Shown here piece by piece: positions 41,883-51,317 of a stretch of DNA of 64,000 bases (positions within the stretch are counted from its first letter, which is position 1; every line of letters begins with the position of its first letter). The notes beneath the pieces are model-generated. The model saw nothing but the letters and a program-made list of their open reading frames with translations. It ran no database searches and had not been told where the DNA came from. This DNA is from Nitrospira sp. (GTDB lineage: Bacteria > Nitrospirota > Nitrospiria > Nitrospirales > Nitrospiraceae): positions 1 through 64,000 of the forward strand of contig JARFXR010000003.1 in assembly GCA_029194535.1 (NCBI GenBank), given 5' to 3'. Made by a program: the position numbers and the translations under genes.

Positions 41883-43202
41883 ATGACGACCATTCGGGAT
41901 CACGGCAGTGAAATGTGGCGAGCGATCGTCCGGGTCTTCGTGCTTGTGACGCCCTCTAGGTGCCGAGTTCTTGGAGTTGAAGCACGATCGAACATGATAG
42001 CGACATGTTGCTTACTCACAACGGCGTTTCTCCTGGGTGGTTGCGGGGCGAAGGATGCGCCAGCCATGGCGGTGGTTTCGTCCGCTACGCGGGAGACCAT
42101 TCAGGCTGAAGTTGTCGAGATCACGCATGCGTCGGTCCCGGTCCGCGTCGAAGTGACCGGTCAGGTGGCGGCAAGCTTCCAGGCTGCGCTCTCCAGCCGC
42201 ATCCAAGGAACCATCGACAGGCTGTTCGTTCGAGAAGGCACGTCGGTTGTGAAGGGGCAGACGCTCCTTCAATTGGATAACCGTGACGTTCGTGCCGACT
42301 TGGCGCGGGTCTCGGCGGAAGTAGAAAGCACGAAGGCTCAGCTCGCGCGCATGACCAACCTGTACGCCCAAGATGCAGTTTCAAAACAAGAACTGGAGAA
42401 TGCGACTCGTGCCTACAAGGTTGCAGAAGCCGCCCGCAAGGCGGTGCTTGCCCAGCTGAGCTACACGATCGTCAAGGCGCCGTTCGACGGCGTGATCACG
42501 GAGAAAATGATGGAGGCGGGTGAATTGGCCTCGCCCGGGCAGCCCCTGGTGAGGATGGAAAATCCCCGACACCTTCAGCTTAAGGCAACCGTGGCGGAGG
42601 GAGATTTGAAATCGGTATCTCTCGGAGATGAGATTGCCGTGGTCATTGACGCATTGGATCAGCGAGCGCTGAACGGCGTTGTTGGCCAAATTCTTCCGGC
42701 CGGCGATTCGCACACGCACACATTCACCGTGAAAGTAGACTTGCCTGCGGAACCGGGGCTGAAAACCGGCATGTTCGGACGATTTCAATTGGATACGGGA
42801 ACGAGCAAGACGATTCTCGTACCATGGACCGCGGTGGTCGAACGCGGCGAACTTACAGGTGTCTTTGCCGTTGGATCAGATCGGATTGCTCGTCTTCGGT
42901 GGATCAAAACCGGTCGGCGGCTCGGTCAACAGGTCGAAATTCTGTCCGGTGTGAATGTCGGCGAGTCGGTGCTGCTCGATGCGACCCGCGGCATCGACGG
43001 CGTCGCAGTCACTCTCGTCGATGCAACGGCATCGCCCGTCGTGCGGACGGCGTGCAGCGTGTCTTGTCAATCGCCGCGGTCACGAGTTGCAAGTTCTGTC
43101 TTCCGAATTTCTGAAAGCCGTCTCTCTGACGTGAAACGCCAAGCCTCAACTCCAAACTCGCCACTCGGAACTCAGACGAGAGCGACAACCGAGGATCCAT
43201 GA
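41883..43202 (+). CDS. RND efflux pump periplasmic adaptor (membrane fusion protein)
   Basis: A 439-aa adaptor that links an inner-membrane RND pump to an outer-membrane channel. A lipobox (FLLGGCGAKD) suggests it is a lipoprotein. The lipoyl/hairpin region (VEVTGQVAASFQAALSSRI, VREGTSVVKGQTLLQLD) and beta-barrel part (TIVKAPFDGVITEKMMEAG) are typical. The last roughly 55 residues (from VVRTACSVSC) look like translated non-coding DNA rather than adaptor, so the original stop may be lost. The stop overlaps the pump start by four bases (ATGA). AAGGAG precedes the ATG. Confidence 0.88.
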   Translation: MTTIRDHGSEMWRAIVRVFVLVTPSRCRVLGVEARSNMIATCCLLTTAFLLGGCGAKDAPAMAVVSSATRETIQAEVVEITHASVPVRVEVTGQVAASFQAALSSRIQGTIDRLFVREGTSVVKGQTLLQLDNRDVRADLARVSAEVESTKAQLARMTNLYAQDAVSKQELENATRAYKVAEAARKAVLAQLSYTIVKAPFDGVITEKMMEAGELASPGQPLVRMENPRHLQLKATVAEGDLKSVSLGDEIAVVIDALDQRALNGVVGQILPAGDSHTHTFTVKVDLPAEPGLKTGMFGRFQLDTGTSKTILVPWTAVVERGELTGVFAVGSDRIARLRWIKTGRRLGQQVEILSGVNVGESVLLDATRGIDGVAVTLVDATASPVVRTACSVSCQSPRSRVASSVFRISESRLSDVKRQASTPNSPLGTQTRATTEDP

Positions 43203-46200
43203 GAGACGAACGACGAATGACAACCTACCGCCCAGGCCTTTCAGGCCGTATTGCCGGCCTCTTCATCGGAAACACGCTGACACCGCTCATCATATTGGGG
43301 ATGCTGCTGTTGGGCCTATTCGCGATCCTCGCCACGCCACGCGAAGAGGAACCGCAGATCGTCGTTCCGATGGCCGACGTCTGGCTGCCCTTTCCCGGCG
43401 CTTCCGCCAAAATCGTCGAGGAACAACTGACCAAACCGTTCGAGCGCAAGATTTCCGAAATCAAGGGCGTGGAGTACGTGTATTCGATTTCAAGGCCGGG
43501 CGGCGCGCTGATTGTCGTCCGCTTCTATGTCGGCCAGCCCATGGAGAAGAGCCTGGTCGATCTCTACGACAAGCTGATGTCGAATCAGGACCTGCTGCCG
43601 CCAGGCGCCGAGCCTTTTCTGGTCAAGCCGAAGGACGTGAACGACATTTCAATCGTGACGATTACTCTGTCGAGCGGACGATATGGGGAATTCGAACTGC
43701 ATCAATTGGCCGAGCAGGTGTTGGAGGAGGCCAAAAAGGTTGCGGGCACATCCGGAGGTTTCATCGTCGGCGGTCGCGCGCGGGAGCTGCAGGTCCAGAT
43801 AGACCCGGCAAGGCTGAGGGCGTATGGGTTGACTCCTTTGCAAATCGCGGCCGTCATTCACGGGGAGAATCGCGCGCTGCCCACGGGGCGATTCGACAAC
43901 CGCAATCAGAACTTCCTCGTGGAAACCGGACAATTCATCCGCTCCCATGAGGATTTGAAGTCGTTAGTGGTCGGAGTACGCGAACAGCGGCCTGTGTACC
44001 TCAGGCAGGTGGCCGAGATCATCGACGGACCGCGTGAAGCGACTCAGTACGTCTGGTTCGGTCTTGGCGCCGGTGGCGCGGATGCCGTCTCGCCTGACGC
44101 ACCACCATTGCCGTCTCACGAATTCCCGGCCGTGACCGTGGCCATCGCCAAGCAGGGCGGCGTCAACGCAGTGACCGTGGCCGAGGACGTCATTCGCAAG
44201 GTTGAAGACATGAAAGGCGTGATCGTTCCAGCGGATGTCCGCGTCACCATCACGCGCGATTACGGACAAACCGCGCAAGAGAAGGCCGACGAACTGCTGT
44301 GGCACCTCCTTATCGCCGTCGTCGCAGTGGTCGTTTTCCTCGGGGTGACATTAGGACCGCGACCCGCGCTGGTCGTATCCGTCGCGATTCCGCTCACCCT
44401 TGCCTTGACGATTTTTACGTCCATGCTGATCGGCTACACGATCAACCGCGCAACGCTCTTCGCGCTGATCTTCTCCATCGGCATTCTGGTCGACGACGCC
44501 ATTGTCGTCGTCGAGAACACGTACCGACATCTGACGTTGCGCCTTCGTCCCCACGACGAGGCGATCATCTATAGCGTCGATGAAGTAGGAAACCCGACGA
44601 TTCTGGCAACCTTCACCGTCATCGCCGCGCTCCTGCCGATAGCCTTCGTGTCCGGGTTGATCGGCCCCTACATGAGGCCGATTCCCATCAATGCTTCCAT
44701 CGCCATGTTCTTCTCCCTGCTCGTCGCTTTCATAGTGATTCCTTGGTTCTGCCGAACCTGTGACCGTCCTGTGGCTCCCGTCACAGGAGTAGCTCACGAT
44801 GCCAATGAAGCCGGTTCGACGGCGCGACTCTATCGTCGGCTGCTCGCTCCGCTGTTGGCCAGACCGGTCTTAGCCTCCTCCTTCCTCGCCATGGTCGCCC
44901 TCTTACTGGTCGGATCATGCCTCTTGTTCTACACCCGCCACGTCGTCATGAAGATGCTGCCGTTCGACAACAAGAGCGAGATCCAGTTGGTGATCGACAT
45001 GCCGGAAGGGACAACGCTGGAGGAAACCGCCCGGGCGGCCAAGGCCCTGACCCAATATGTCCGCACCGTTCCGGAAGTTCGGGACTACCAGGCCTATGTC
45101 GGCACGGCTTCTCCCTTCAACTTCAATGGACTGATGCGACACTACTTTCTGCGCTCGCTGCCGCATGAGGCGGACATTCAGATGAATCTGGTCGCGAAAC
45201 AGGACCGACCCGCCCAGAGTCATGATATCGCCCGGCGGCTTCGTCCCCCGATCCAGGAGATCGCACGTCAGTATGGCGCGAATGTCAAAGTCGTTGAGGT
45301 GCCGCCGGGTCCGCCGGTGCAATCAGTGCTGGTGGCGGAAATTTACGGCCCCGACTATGGCCGGCAGCTTGTTGTAGCGAGCGAAGTTCGAGCGCTGTTC
45401 GAGTCCACAGAGGGGGTTGTTGATGTAGACGACTCTATCGAGGCGGATCAGGTGAAGTATGTCTTCGCGGTCGATCAGGCGAAAGCGGCCCTGGCCGGAA
45501 TTCCATCCGAAGAAATCGTGAAGACGTTGCGCATGGCGCTGGAAGGAACGAAAGCCGGGCTCGTCCATATTCCTCAAGAGCGGAGCCCGGTTCACATCGT
45601 GCTCCGCCTGCCGCTCGCCGAACGGACCGGTCTGGAGCATCTCGGCAAGATCGGGCTGCGTACGAGCGGCGGCACCATGGTCCAACTGTCCGAATTGCTC
45701 ACGATTGAGCAAACAGTCCAAGACAAAGCGATTTATCACAAGAACCAGAAGCCGGTGGTGTATGTCGTCTCCGATATCGGAGGGCCAGGCGCAGAGAATG
45801 CGGAGAGTCCCGTGTACGGCGTACTCGGAGTCGGGAAGAAACTGGAAGACTATCGGACGGCCGAGGGATATCGGATCGAGCAATTCTATGCCTCCCAACC
45901 CTGGTCGGAAGAGAAGATCGCGATGAAATGGGACGGGGAATGGCACATCACCTATGAGACGTTCCGCGACATGGGCATCGCCTTTGCCGTTGCGATGTTG
46001 CTGATCTACCTCCTGATCGTCGGGCAGTTCCAATCCTTTCTTACGCCGCTGATCATCATGGTCCCGATTCCACTCACGCTGATCGGCATTCTGCCCGGCC
46101 ATTGGTTGACAGGGTCGTATTTCACGGCCCCGTCGATAGTCGGCTTCATCGCGCTCGCCGGCATCATCGTCCGAAACTCGATCTTGCTCGTGGATTTCAT

Positions 46201-46525
46201 CCAGGTGCAAATGCGTCTGGGTGTTCCGTTGCCTGAGGCGGTCATCAGTGCCGGCGCAATCCGTATGCGGCCGATTCTCCTGACGGCCGCCGCACTCATG
46301 GTGAGCGCCCTTGTGATCATTCTCGATCCGATCTTCCAAGGGCTGGCTGTATCCCTCCTTTTTGGCGTGGGGACATCGACATTGCTCACCCTGTTCGTGA
46401 TCCCCTTGCTCTACTACTGGATTGCCGGACACACGGCCCAATCCGGCCGACCTTCCATGGAAACTGCGATGGGAAACGGAGAAACAGTCGCTCATCGCGT
46501 AGGGGCAGAAGGAGTGCCGGTTTGA
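43199..46525 (+). CDS. RND efflux transporter (AcrB/MdtB-C-like inner-membrane pump)
   Basis: A 1108-aa proton-driven pump with the usual two halves of six helices and large periplasmic loops. Landmarks are TPLIILGMLLLGLFAILATPREEEPQ at helix 1, GILVDDAIVVVENTYRH at helix 4 with the proton-relay aspartates, and GIIVRNSILLVDFIQV in the second half. Translation is coupled to the adaptor through ATGA. No TolC-like channel gene is in the window, so an outside partner is needed. Substrate unknown. Transcribed from a likely sigma-54 promoter with the adaptor. Confidence 0.93.
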   Translation: MRDERRMTTYRPGLSGRIAGLFIGNTLTPLIILGMLLLGLFAILATPREEEPQIVVPMADVWLPFPGASAKIVEEQLTKPFERKISEIKGVEYVYSISRPGGALIVVRFYVGQPMEKSLVDLYDKLMSNQDLLPPGAEPFLVKPKDVNDISIVTITLSSGRYGEFELHQLAEQVLEEAKKVAGTSGGFIVGGRARELQVQIDPARLRAYGLTPLQIAAVIHGENRALPTGRFDNRNQNFLVETGQFIRSHEDLKSLVVGVREQRPVYLRQVAEIIDGPREATQYVWFGLGAGGADAVSPDAPPLPSHEFPAVTVAIAKQGGVNAVTVAEDVIRKVEDMKGVIVPADVRVTITRDYGQTAQEKADELLWHLLIAVVAVVVFLGVTLGPRPALVVSVAIPLTLALTIFTSMLIGYTINRATLFALIFSIGILVDDAIVVVENTYRHLTLRLRPHDEAIIYSVDEVGNPTILATFTVIAALLPIAFVSGLIGPYMRPIPINASIAMFFSLLVAFIVIPWFCRTCDRPVAPVTGVAHDANEAGSTARLYRRLLAPLLARPVLASSFLAMVALLLVGSCLLFYTRHVVMKMLPFDNKSEIQLVIDMPEGTTLEETARAAKALTQYVRTVPEVRDYQAYVGTASPFNFNGLMRHYFLRSLPHEADIQMNLVAKQDRPAQSHDIARRLRPPIQEIARQYGANVKVVEVPPGPPVQSVLVAEIYGPDYGRQLVVASEVRALFESTEGVVDVDDSIEADQVKYVFAVDQAKAALAGIPSEEIVKTLRMALEGTKAGLVHIPQERSPVHIVLRLPLAERTGLEHLGKIGLRTSGGTMVQLSELLTIEQTVQDKAIYHKNQKPVVYVVSDIGGPGAENAESPVYGVLGVGKKLEDYRTAEGYRIEQFYASQPWSEEKIAMKWDGEWHITYETFRDMGIAFAVAMLLIYLLIVGQFQSFLTPLIIMVPIPLTLIGILPGHWLTGSYFTAPSIVGFIALAGIIVRNSILLVDFIQVQMRLGVPLPEAVISAGAIRMRPILLTAAALMVSALVIILDPIFQGLAVSLLFGVGTSTLLTLFVIPLLYYWIAGHTAQSGRPSMETAMGNGETVAHRVGAEGVPV

Positions 46526-46628
46526 GCGAGCGGGTGCAGGGATGAACTGGGAGCGTTTCTGCCGGAATGCCGACCGGCTCTTATTTCGGCAATTCTTCAT
46601 CAACCAACACTATAAAGGAGAGTTCCAA

Positions 46629-47189
46629 ATGTCACAGGCAACCATCAGCGGAGCCATCAACGGAGTCGATATCGACCGGATGGGGAAGACGGTTCAAGCG
46701 ATTCAAGCCGATTCAAGTCTTGCGGCGTTTCAATTCCGCGCGGCGAATCGATGGATCAGCGGCGGGCATAACCGCTCCCAGATCCGGAGTTTCTACGGCG
46801 CCGGGCAAGAAGACCGCATTCGCACTGCTCCCTTCGTCCTCGAAGCCGACGAGCCGCCGGTGCTCCTCGGGGATGACCACGGAGCCAATCCGGTGGAATA
46901 TGTGCTGCACGCGTTGGCGGCCTGCTTGACGACATCGCTCGTCTACCACGCCGCCGCGCGCGGCATAAGGCTGGAATCGGTCGAGTCGAAGCTCGAAGGG
47001 GATCTCGATCTTCAGGGATTCCTCGGGATCTCGGATAAGGTTCGGAAGGGTTACAAGCAGATTCGCGTCAACTTTACGATAAAGTCAGACGCCACGCGCG
47101 AGCAACTGGCGGAGTTGACGACGTTCTCTCCTGTCCACGACATCGTGTCGAATCCGGTCCCGGTGGAAATCTCCTTCACCGTCGTCTAG
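46629..47189 (+). CDS. OsmC/Ohr family protein
   Basis: A 186-aa protein of the OsmC fold, a peroxidase family that reduces organic hydroperoxides or works on thiols. The core ALAACLTTSLVYHAAARGI carries the family's Cys position. The start at 46629 has AAAGGAG nearby. It begins 104 bases after the RND pump in the same direction and may be co-transcribed with it, linking export and peroxide/thiol stress. The stop is immediately followed by the repeated TAGGAGTCTGTCCG. Confidence 0.85.
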   Translation: MSQATISGAINGVDIDRMGKTVQAIQADSSLAAFQFRAANRWISGGHNRSQIRSFYGAGQEDRIRTAPFVLEADEPPVLLGDDHGANPVEYVLHALAACLTTSLVYHAAARGIRLESVESKLEGDLDLQGFLGISDKVRKGYKQIRVNFTIKSDATREQLAELTTFSPVHDIVSNPVPVEISFTVV

Positions 47190-47274
47190 GAGTCTGTCCG
47201 AGTCATCCTTCGTGGCGAGGCGAAGGAGGTGCAGGCAGATGAGCGGCGCAAGGGGCACCCACTTTCAAAGCGTT

Positions 47275-47309
47275 TCGTTCATGGTTCGACAGGCTCACCA
47301 CGAACGAAC
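47275..47309. repeat. REP-like palindrome
   Basis: TTCGTTCATGGTTCG and CACCACGAACGAA form imperfect inverted arms around ACAGGCT. This sequence type (often ending GGTGAGCCTGTCGAACCATGAAC) is scattered through many bacterial genomes. Non-coding; lies between convergent OsmC and pyrophosphatase genes. Confidence 0.6.
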
Positions 47310-47338
47310 TTCTTGGACGCAACACTAGGCTAAGGCTG

Positions 47339-47372
47339 CTCAGGCGCCCGGGCATCACTCCGGGCGCCTGAG
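47339..47372. terminator. Strong hairpin between convergent genes
   Basis: Perfect 13-base arms CTCAGGCGCCCGG / CCGGGCGCCTGAG with an 8-base loop, 15 bases from the end of ppa. Lacks a long T-run, but its position suggests bidirectional termination. Confidence 0.65.
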
Positions 47373-47387
47373 TCATTGTCCGCAGTC

Positions 47388-48071
47388 TCAACTCGACATT
47401 CCAGCCGGCCAGAGCGACTCCAACTCGGGAAACTTCACGCGATAGTCGGCATGACTGGCGCGGATGACTTTCAGCGCTTCGTCCCGATCGTAGACGCTGG
47501 TGATTTCCACTTTATGCTGCACGGAGCCGGGCGCCTGCTTGTAGGTAAGGAAATAATGCTGCAGGCGATCGATCAGCGAGACCGGCACGTCGCCGATATC
47601 CTTGAAGTTCCCATAGGCCGCGTCCTCCTTCATGACGGCGATGATCTTGTCGTCGGCCTCACCGCCATCGGCCATGCTGAACCCTCCGATGGGGATCGCC
47701 GTCAACAGAATGTCGCTGTGGGGGATCGTCTTCTCCGTCAGCACGCAGATGTCGAGTGGATCACGGTCGCCCACCATTCCCTTCCGTCGCGCGCGCTTCG
47801 AGAAGAGGCCGGCCACCCTATCGCCGCAGTAGGTTTGCGGGACGAGCCCGTAATAGACGGGACAGAAGTTGGAGAATCGTTGCGGGCGGTCTACTTTCAG
47901 AAAACCGCTGTCCTTGTCCACCTCGTACTTGACGGTGTCGGTCGGCACGATTTCAATATAAGCGGTCACCACCTCCGGCGCCCGCTCTCCGATGGAGACC
48001 CCGTGCCAGGGGTGCGCCTTGAACATCAAACTCATCAACCGTTGTATCGGATCTCCCCCCGCACGTCTCAT
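47388..48071 (-). CDS. ppa: Inorganic pyrophosphatase, family I
   Basis: Hydrolyses pyrophosphate from biosynthesis to two phosphates, pulling nucleic-acid and other polymer synthesis forward. The 227-aa protein has the family I signature GDRDPLDICV and KYEVDKDSGFLKVDR, FCPVYYGLVPQTYCGD. It is a little longer than the E. coli enzyme at the N-terminus. The ATG at 48071 has GGAGG about nine bases upstream. Single gene after a strong terminator-like hairpin. Confidence 0.93.
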   Translation of the reverse strand: MRRAGGDPIQRLMSLMFKAHPWHGVSIGERAPEVVTAYIEIVPTDTVKYEVDKDSGFLKVDRPQRFSNFCPVYYGLVPQTYCGDRVAGLFSKRARRKGMVGDRDPLDICVLTEKTIPHSDILLTAIPIGGFSMADGGEADDKIIAVMKEDAAYGNFKDIGDVPVSLIDRLQHYFLTYKQAPGSVQHKVEITSVYDRDEALKVIRASHADYRVKFPELESLWPAGMSS

Positions 48072-48432
48072 CTCTCACGCCTCCTGTGCTTTTCTGCTCT
48101 CTTCCCTTTCACGGTCGAGTGAAGGGTCATTCTTAGCGGGTGGCGCCAATCTGGGAGATTTTTCTCACCCGCCCAACTCAGCCGCGCCTCGGCGCGCCGT
48201 TCCCCAACCGCCGGGAGCGGGGCCCCGCATCCTATTCTTCTGGCTCCTCAATCGGCCCCGCCCATTCTAATGTACGCGCAACTATCTTCTCTTTCTCTTC
48301 TCTCGGGCCGATTGGTGCCCTTCATTGTGGGTGGCATCGATCCGGGCGCCCATGCGCCCGCAGCGAAAGGGCCCCACTGGGGGATGGGTGGAGCGAGGAC
48401 GCATGGGCTGGGTCGATGACAGGACCCGCATC
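48072..48432. other. Intergenic region with a partial duplication
   Basis: No gene in these 361 bases. The segment 48224-48267 is an exact copy of 48425-48468, which is the 3' end of the next small gene. Near 48337-48400 the sequence is GC-rich without clear features. Confidence 0.55.
48224..48267. repeat. 44-bp direct repeat, copy 1
   Basis: CCCGCATCCTATTCTTCTGG and the following 24 bases recur exactly at 48425-48468, 201 bases away. The second copy contains the last codons and stop of a small gene; this copy is a detached duplicate. Confidence 0.85.
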
Positions 48433-48468
48433 CTATTCTTCTGGCTCCTCAATCGGCCCCGCCCATTC
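48425..48468. repeat. 44-bp direct repeat, copy 2
   Basis: Overlaps the 3' end of the small gene at 48433-48630 (encoding ...WAGPIEEPEE). See copy 1. Confidence 0.85.
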
Positions 48469-48630
48469 CCCTTTGGCCAGCTTCACTTCCTGATACCCTC
48501 CGTCCGGCCATTGAAATTGCCCCGCTGCATCCACAAGAACAATGAACGGATCGGCTTCGTGAATCTGCCCCCGAAACCAATACCAGCCGGCTTTCGTCGG
48601 TTTCGCCGTCGTCCAGTGATATTGAGTCAT
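48433..48630 (-). CDS. Small hypothetical protein, Trp-rich
   Basis: A 65-aa soluble protein (MTQYHWTTAKPTKAGWYWFRG...VKLAKGEWAGPIEEPEE) with four tryptophans. GGAGTGG precedes the ATG. Such short proteins occur in phage and mobile gene sets as well as chromosomes; I assign no function. Its 3' end is duplicated 201 bases downstream. Divergent from hrpB. Confidence 0.6.
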   Translation of the reverse strand: MTQYHWTTAKPTKAGWYWFRGQIHEADPFIVLVDAAGQFQWPDGGYQEVKLAKGEWAGPIEEPEE

Positions 48631-48692
48631 GCCACTCCTGTATCGTCTCGGCTTCTGATACAGTCTCGTTTGGATGAAGGCCTGACCCTATC

Positions 48693-51215
48693 ATGACTCG
48701 ACTGCCAATAGAAGATGTGCTGCCGGCGCTACGAGCCGCCCTCATGGCCGACCCGAACGCGCTGTTGACCGCCTCGCCGGGCGCCGGGAAAACGACAGGC
48801 GTGCCTCCAGCGCTGCTCGCCGCTCCGTGGCTCAGCGGCAAGAAGCTGCTGCTGTTGGAGCCGCGCCGGCTCGCCGCCCGTGCCGCGGCTCATCGTATGG
48901 CCGCATCGCTGGGTCAACCGGTCGGCGGTATCGCCGGCTACCGCACCCGTCTCGACACCAAGGTCGGACCGGCGACCCGTATTGAAGTCGTCACCGAAGG
49001 CATCTTGTCCAGACTGCTGCTGCACGACCCCTCGCTCGCCGACTACGGTATCGTCATCTTCGACGAGTTCCACGAGCGGAGCCTGCAGGCCGATGCCGGA
49101 TTGGCCCTCTGCATGGAGACTCAGCGACTCTTCCGTCCGGATCTCCGGCTCTTGGTCATGTCGGCCACGCTGGAGTGCGGACCGATCAGCGAATTGCTCG
49201 GCGGTGCACCGGTTCTGGTCTGTGAGGGTCGGCAGTTTCCGGTGGAAACCCGCTACCTCGATCAGCCGCCGGCGGGGCGCCTCGATACCGCCGTCGTCCA
49301 CACGATCCGCCGATCGCTGGCGCAGGATCGAGGCAGCCTGCTGGTGTTTCTTCCCGGCATGGCCGAGATCCGTCGGGTCGAGCGCCTGCTGCAGAACGCC
49401 CGCTTGGACGCGAGCATTCGGGTCGCCCCTCTGCACGGCGACCTGCCGCAAGCGGCGCAGGACGAGGCCATCGCCCCGCCCCAACCGGGCACGAGAAAGG
49501 TGGTGTTGGCCACCTCCATCGCGGAAACCAGTCTGACGATCGACGGGGTGCGCGTGGTGATCGACGCCGGTTTATCGCGCATCCCTCGCTTCGATCCGCG
49601 CACGGGGTTGACCAGGCTGGACACCGTGCGGGTGACGCAGGATTCGGCGGATCAACGTCGGGGCCGGGCGGGCCGGCTCGAACCGGGCCTCTGCTATCGC
49701 CTCTGGCCCGAGAAAGAACAGAGGACGCTGGCGACGCGCAGACCACCCGAGATCCTGGACGCGGACTTGGCTCCGCTGATCCTGGAGCTGGCAGCATGGG
49801 GCGTACACGATCCCTTGGAATTACCCTGGCTGACCGCGCCCCCTCCCGCGGCTGTCGCCCACGCCAAGGACCTCCTCAGGCACCTGGATGCCCTGGACGC
49901 GGCAGGGTCCATCACCGCGCACGGCCGAGGCATGGCCGAATTGGCGATGCATCCCCGTCTCGCCCACATGCTGATCAAGGCCGATGTGCTCAAGCTGACC
50001 GACCTCGCCTGCGACATCGCCGCCTTGCTCGGTGAGCGCGACATTGTGCGGGCGCCGGCCGGCCGACGCCAGACGGATATGCGGCTCAGGTTGGATCTGT
50101 TGTGGGGTCACGACAGCCGGATCGGTGAGGTCACGGTCGATCACGGAGCCTGCCGGCGGGTCGCACGCACGTCCGACCTCTATCGACACCGATGGCCTGA
50201 TGCCGCGAAGAGACGACCCGACGTCTCGTGCGATCCAGGATCTGCCGGCCTGTTGCTCGCCCTCGCCTATCCGGATCGCATCGCACAGCGACAACCGCAG
50301 GGCGAGGCTCGCTACCTCCTCGCAAACGGGCGCGGCGCCCTATTCGCCAATCCGGATCACCTGGCCTCGGAACCCTATCTCGTGATCGCCGAACTCGACG
50401 CAGGCGCACAATGGGCAAGAATAGACCTGGCCGCTCCCGTGACGCAGAGCGACATCGAAGCGCTGTACGCCGATCAGATCGAAGAGGTCGAGGATGTCGC
50501 CTGGGACGAACGGACCCGGAGTGTCCGCGCCGCCAGACGACGGCGGTTCGGAGCGCTGACACTGTCGGAACAGGCCTTGTCGAACCCCGATCCGACGATG
50601 ATGGCCGGTGCCCTGTCGGTCGGCCTTCGCCGGGCCGGGCTGTCGACATTGGCCTGGACGCCGGAGTTGCGACAGTGGCAGGCCCGAGTTCGATTTCTCA
50701 AGGCTCTCGACGGCCCGGATGCTCAATGGCCCGATCTGTCGGACGACACGTTGCTCAAGACGATCGACGAATGGCTCCAGCCATTTCTCGCGGGACTCAC
50801 CACCCTGGAGCGGGTCACGCGGATGGATCTTGCTCCGGCACTGCAGGCCCGACTCAGTCGCGATCAACAGCATCAATTGGACCGCCGGGCTCCCACACAT
50901 CTGACGGTCCCCAGCGGATCGAGGCTGCGGCTCGACTATGACCAGCCGGAGGGTCCGGTGCTGGCGGTGCGGCTGCAAGAAATGTTCGGCTGCTCAGACA
51001 CGCCGAGAGTCGCGGGCGGCAAGGTGCCTGTCCTCTTGCATCTTCTCTCCCCGGCCAAGCGACCGGTCCAGGTTACGAAGGATCTGGCCGGTTTCTGGGC
51101 CAATACTTATCGGGACGTCCGCAAAGACCTGCGCGGTCGCTACCCCAAACACCACTGGCCGGAAAATCCGCTCCTCGCCGCGCCGACCGCGAAGGCGAAG
51201 CGCCCGGGCCAATGA
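48693..51215 (+). CDS. hrpB: ATP-dependent helicase HrpB
   Basis: An 840-aa DEAH-family helicase. It has ASPGAGKTTGVP (motif I), FDEFHERSLQAD (motif II, DEFH as in HrpB), MSATLEC (III), TSIAETSLTIDGV (V) and QRRGRAGRLEPG (VI), then the HrpB-specific C-terminal region ending near NPLLAAPTAKAKRPGQ. HrpB proteins are thought to act on RNA or DNA; the exact role in most bacteria is unclear. Full length with normal boundaries. Confidence 0.93.
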   Translation: MTRLPIEDVLPALRAALMADPNALLTASPGAGKTTGVPPALLAAPWLSGKKLLLLEPRRLAARAAAHRMAASLGQPVGGIAGYRTRLDTKVGPATRIEVVTEGILSRLLLHDPSLADYGIVIFDEFHERSLQADAGLALCMETQRLFRPDLRLLVMSATLECGPISELLGGAPVLVCEGRQFPVETRYLDQPPAGRLDTAVVHTIRRSLAQDRGSLLVFLPGMAEIRRVERLLQNARLDASIRVAPLHGDLPQAAQDEAIAPPQPGTRKVVLATSIAETSLTIDGVRVVIDAGLSRIPRFDPRTGLTRLDTVRVTQDSADQRRGRAGRLEPGLCYRLWPEKEQRTLATRRPPEILDADLAPLILELAAWGVHDPLELPWLTAPPPAAVAHAKDLLRHLDALDAAGSITAHGRGMAELAMHPRLAHMLIKADVLKLTDLACDIAALLGERDIVRAPAGRRQTDMRLRLDLLWGHDSRIGEVTVDHGACRRVARTSDLYRHRWPDAAKRRPDVSCDPGSAGLLLALAYPDRIAQRQPQGEARYLLANGRGALFANPDHLASEPYLVIAELDAGAQWARIDLAAPVTQSDIEALYADQIEEVEDVAWDERTRSVRAARRRRFGALTLSEQALSNPDPTMMAGALSVGLRRAGLSTLAWTPELRQWQARVRFLKALDGPDAQWPDLSDDTLLKTIDEWLQPFLAGLTTLERVTRMDLAPALQARLSRDQQHQLDRRAPTHLTVPSGSRLRLDYDQPEGPVLAVRLQEMFGCSDTPRVAGGKVPVLLHLLSPAKRPVQVTKDLAGFWANTYRDVRKDLRGRYPKHHWPENPLLAAPTAKAKRPGQ

Positions 51216-51317
51216 TCCGTCCTGCTCGCTCGCGCCAGGCTCTCGGCCCGTCTGCGCCTCCGTGCGAATCGTCGCCCGCACTTTGGTAGGGCTAGACCGT
51301 GGCGTTCCTTCCATCAT

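Noticed and set aside
43199..46525. Heavy-metal (CusA) class efflux pump
   Set aside because: I see no methionine cluster or metal-binding motif specific to that class; general AcrB/MdtB-C-like is the supported level.
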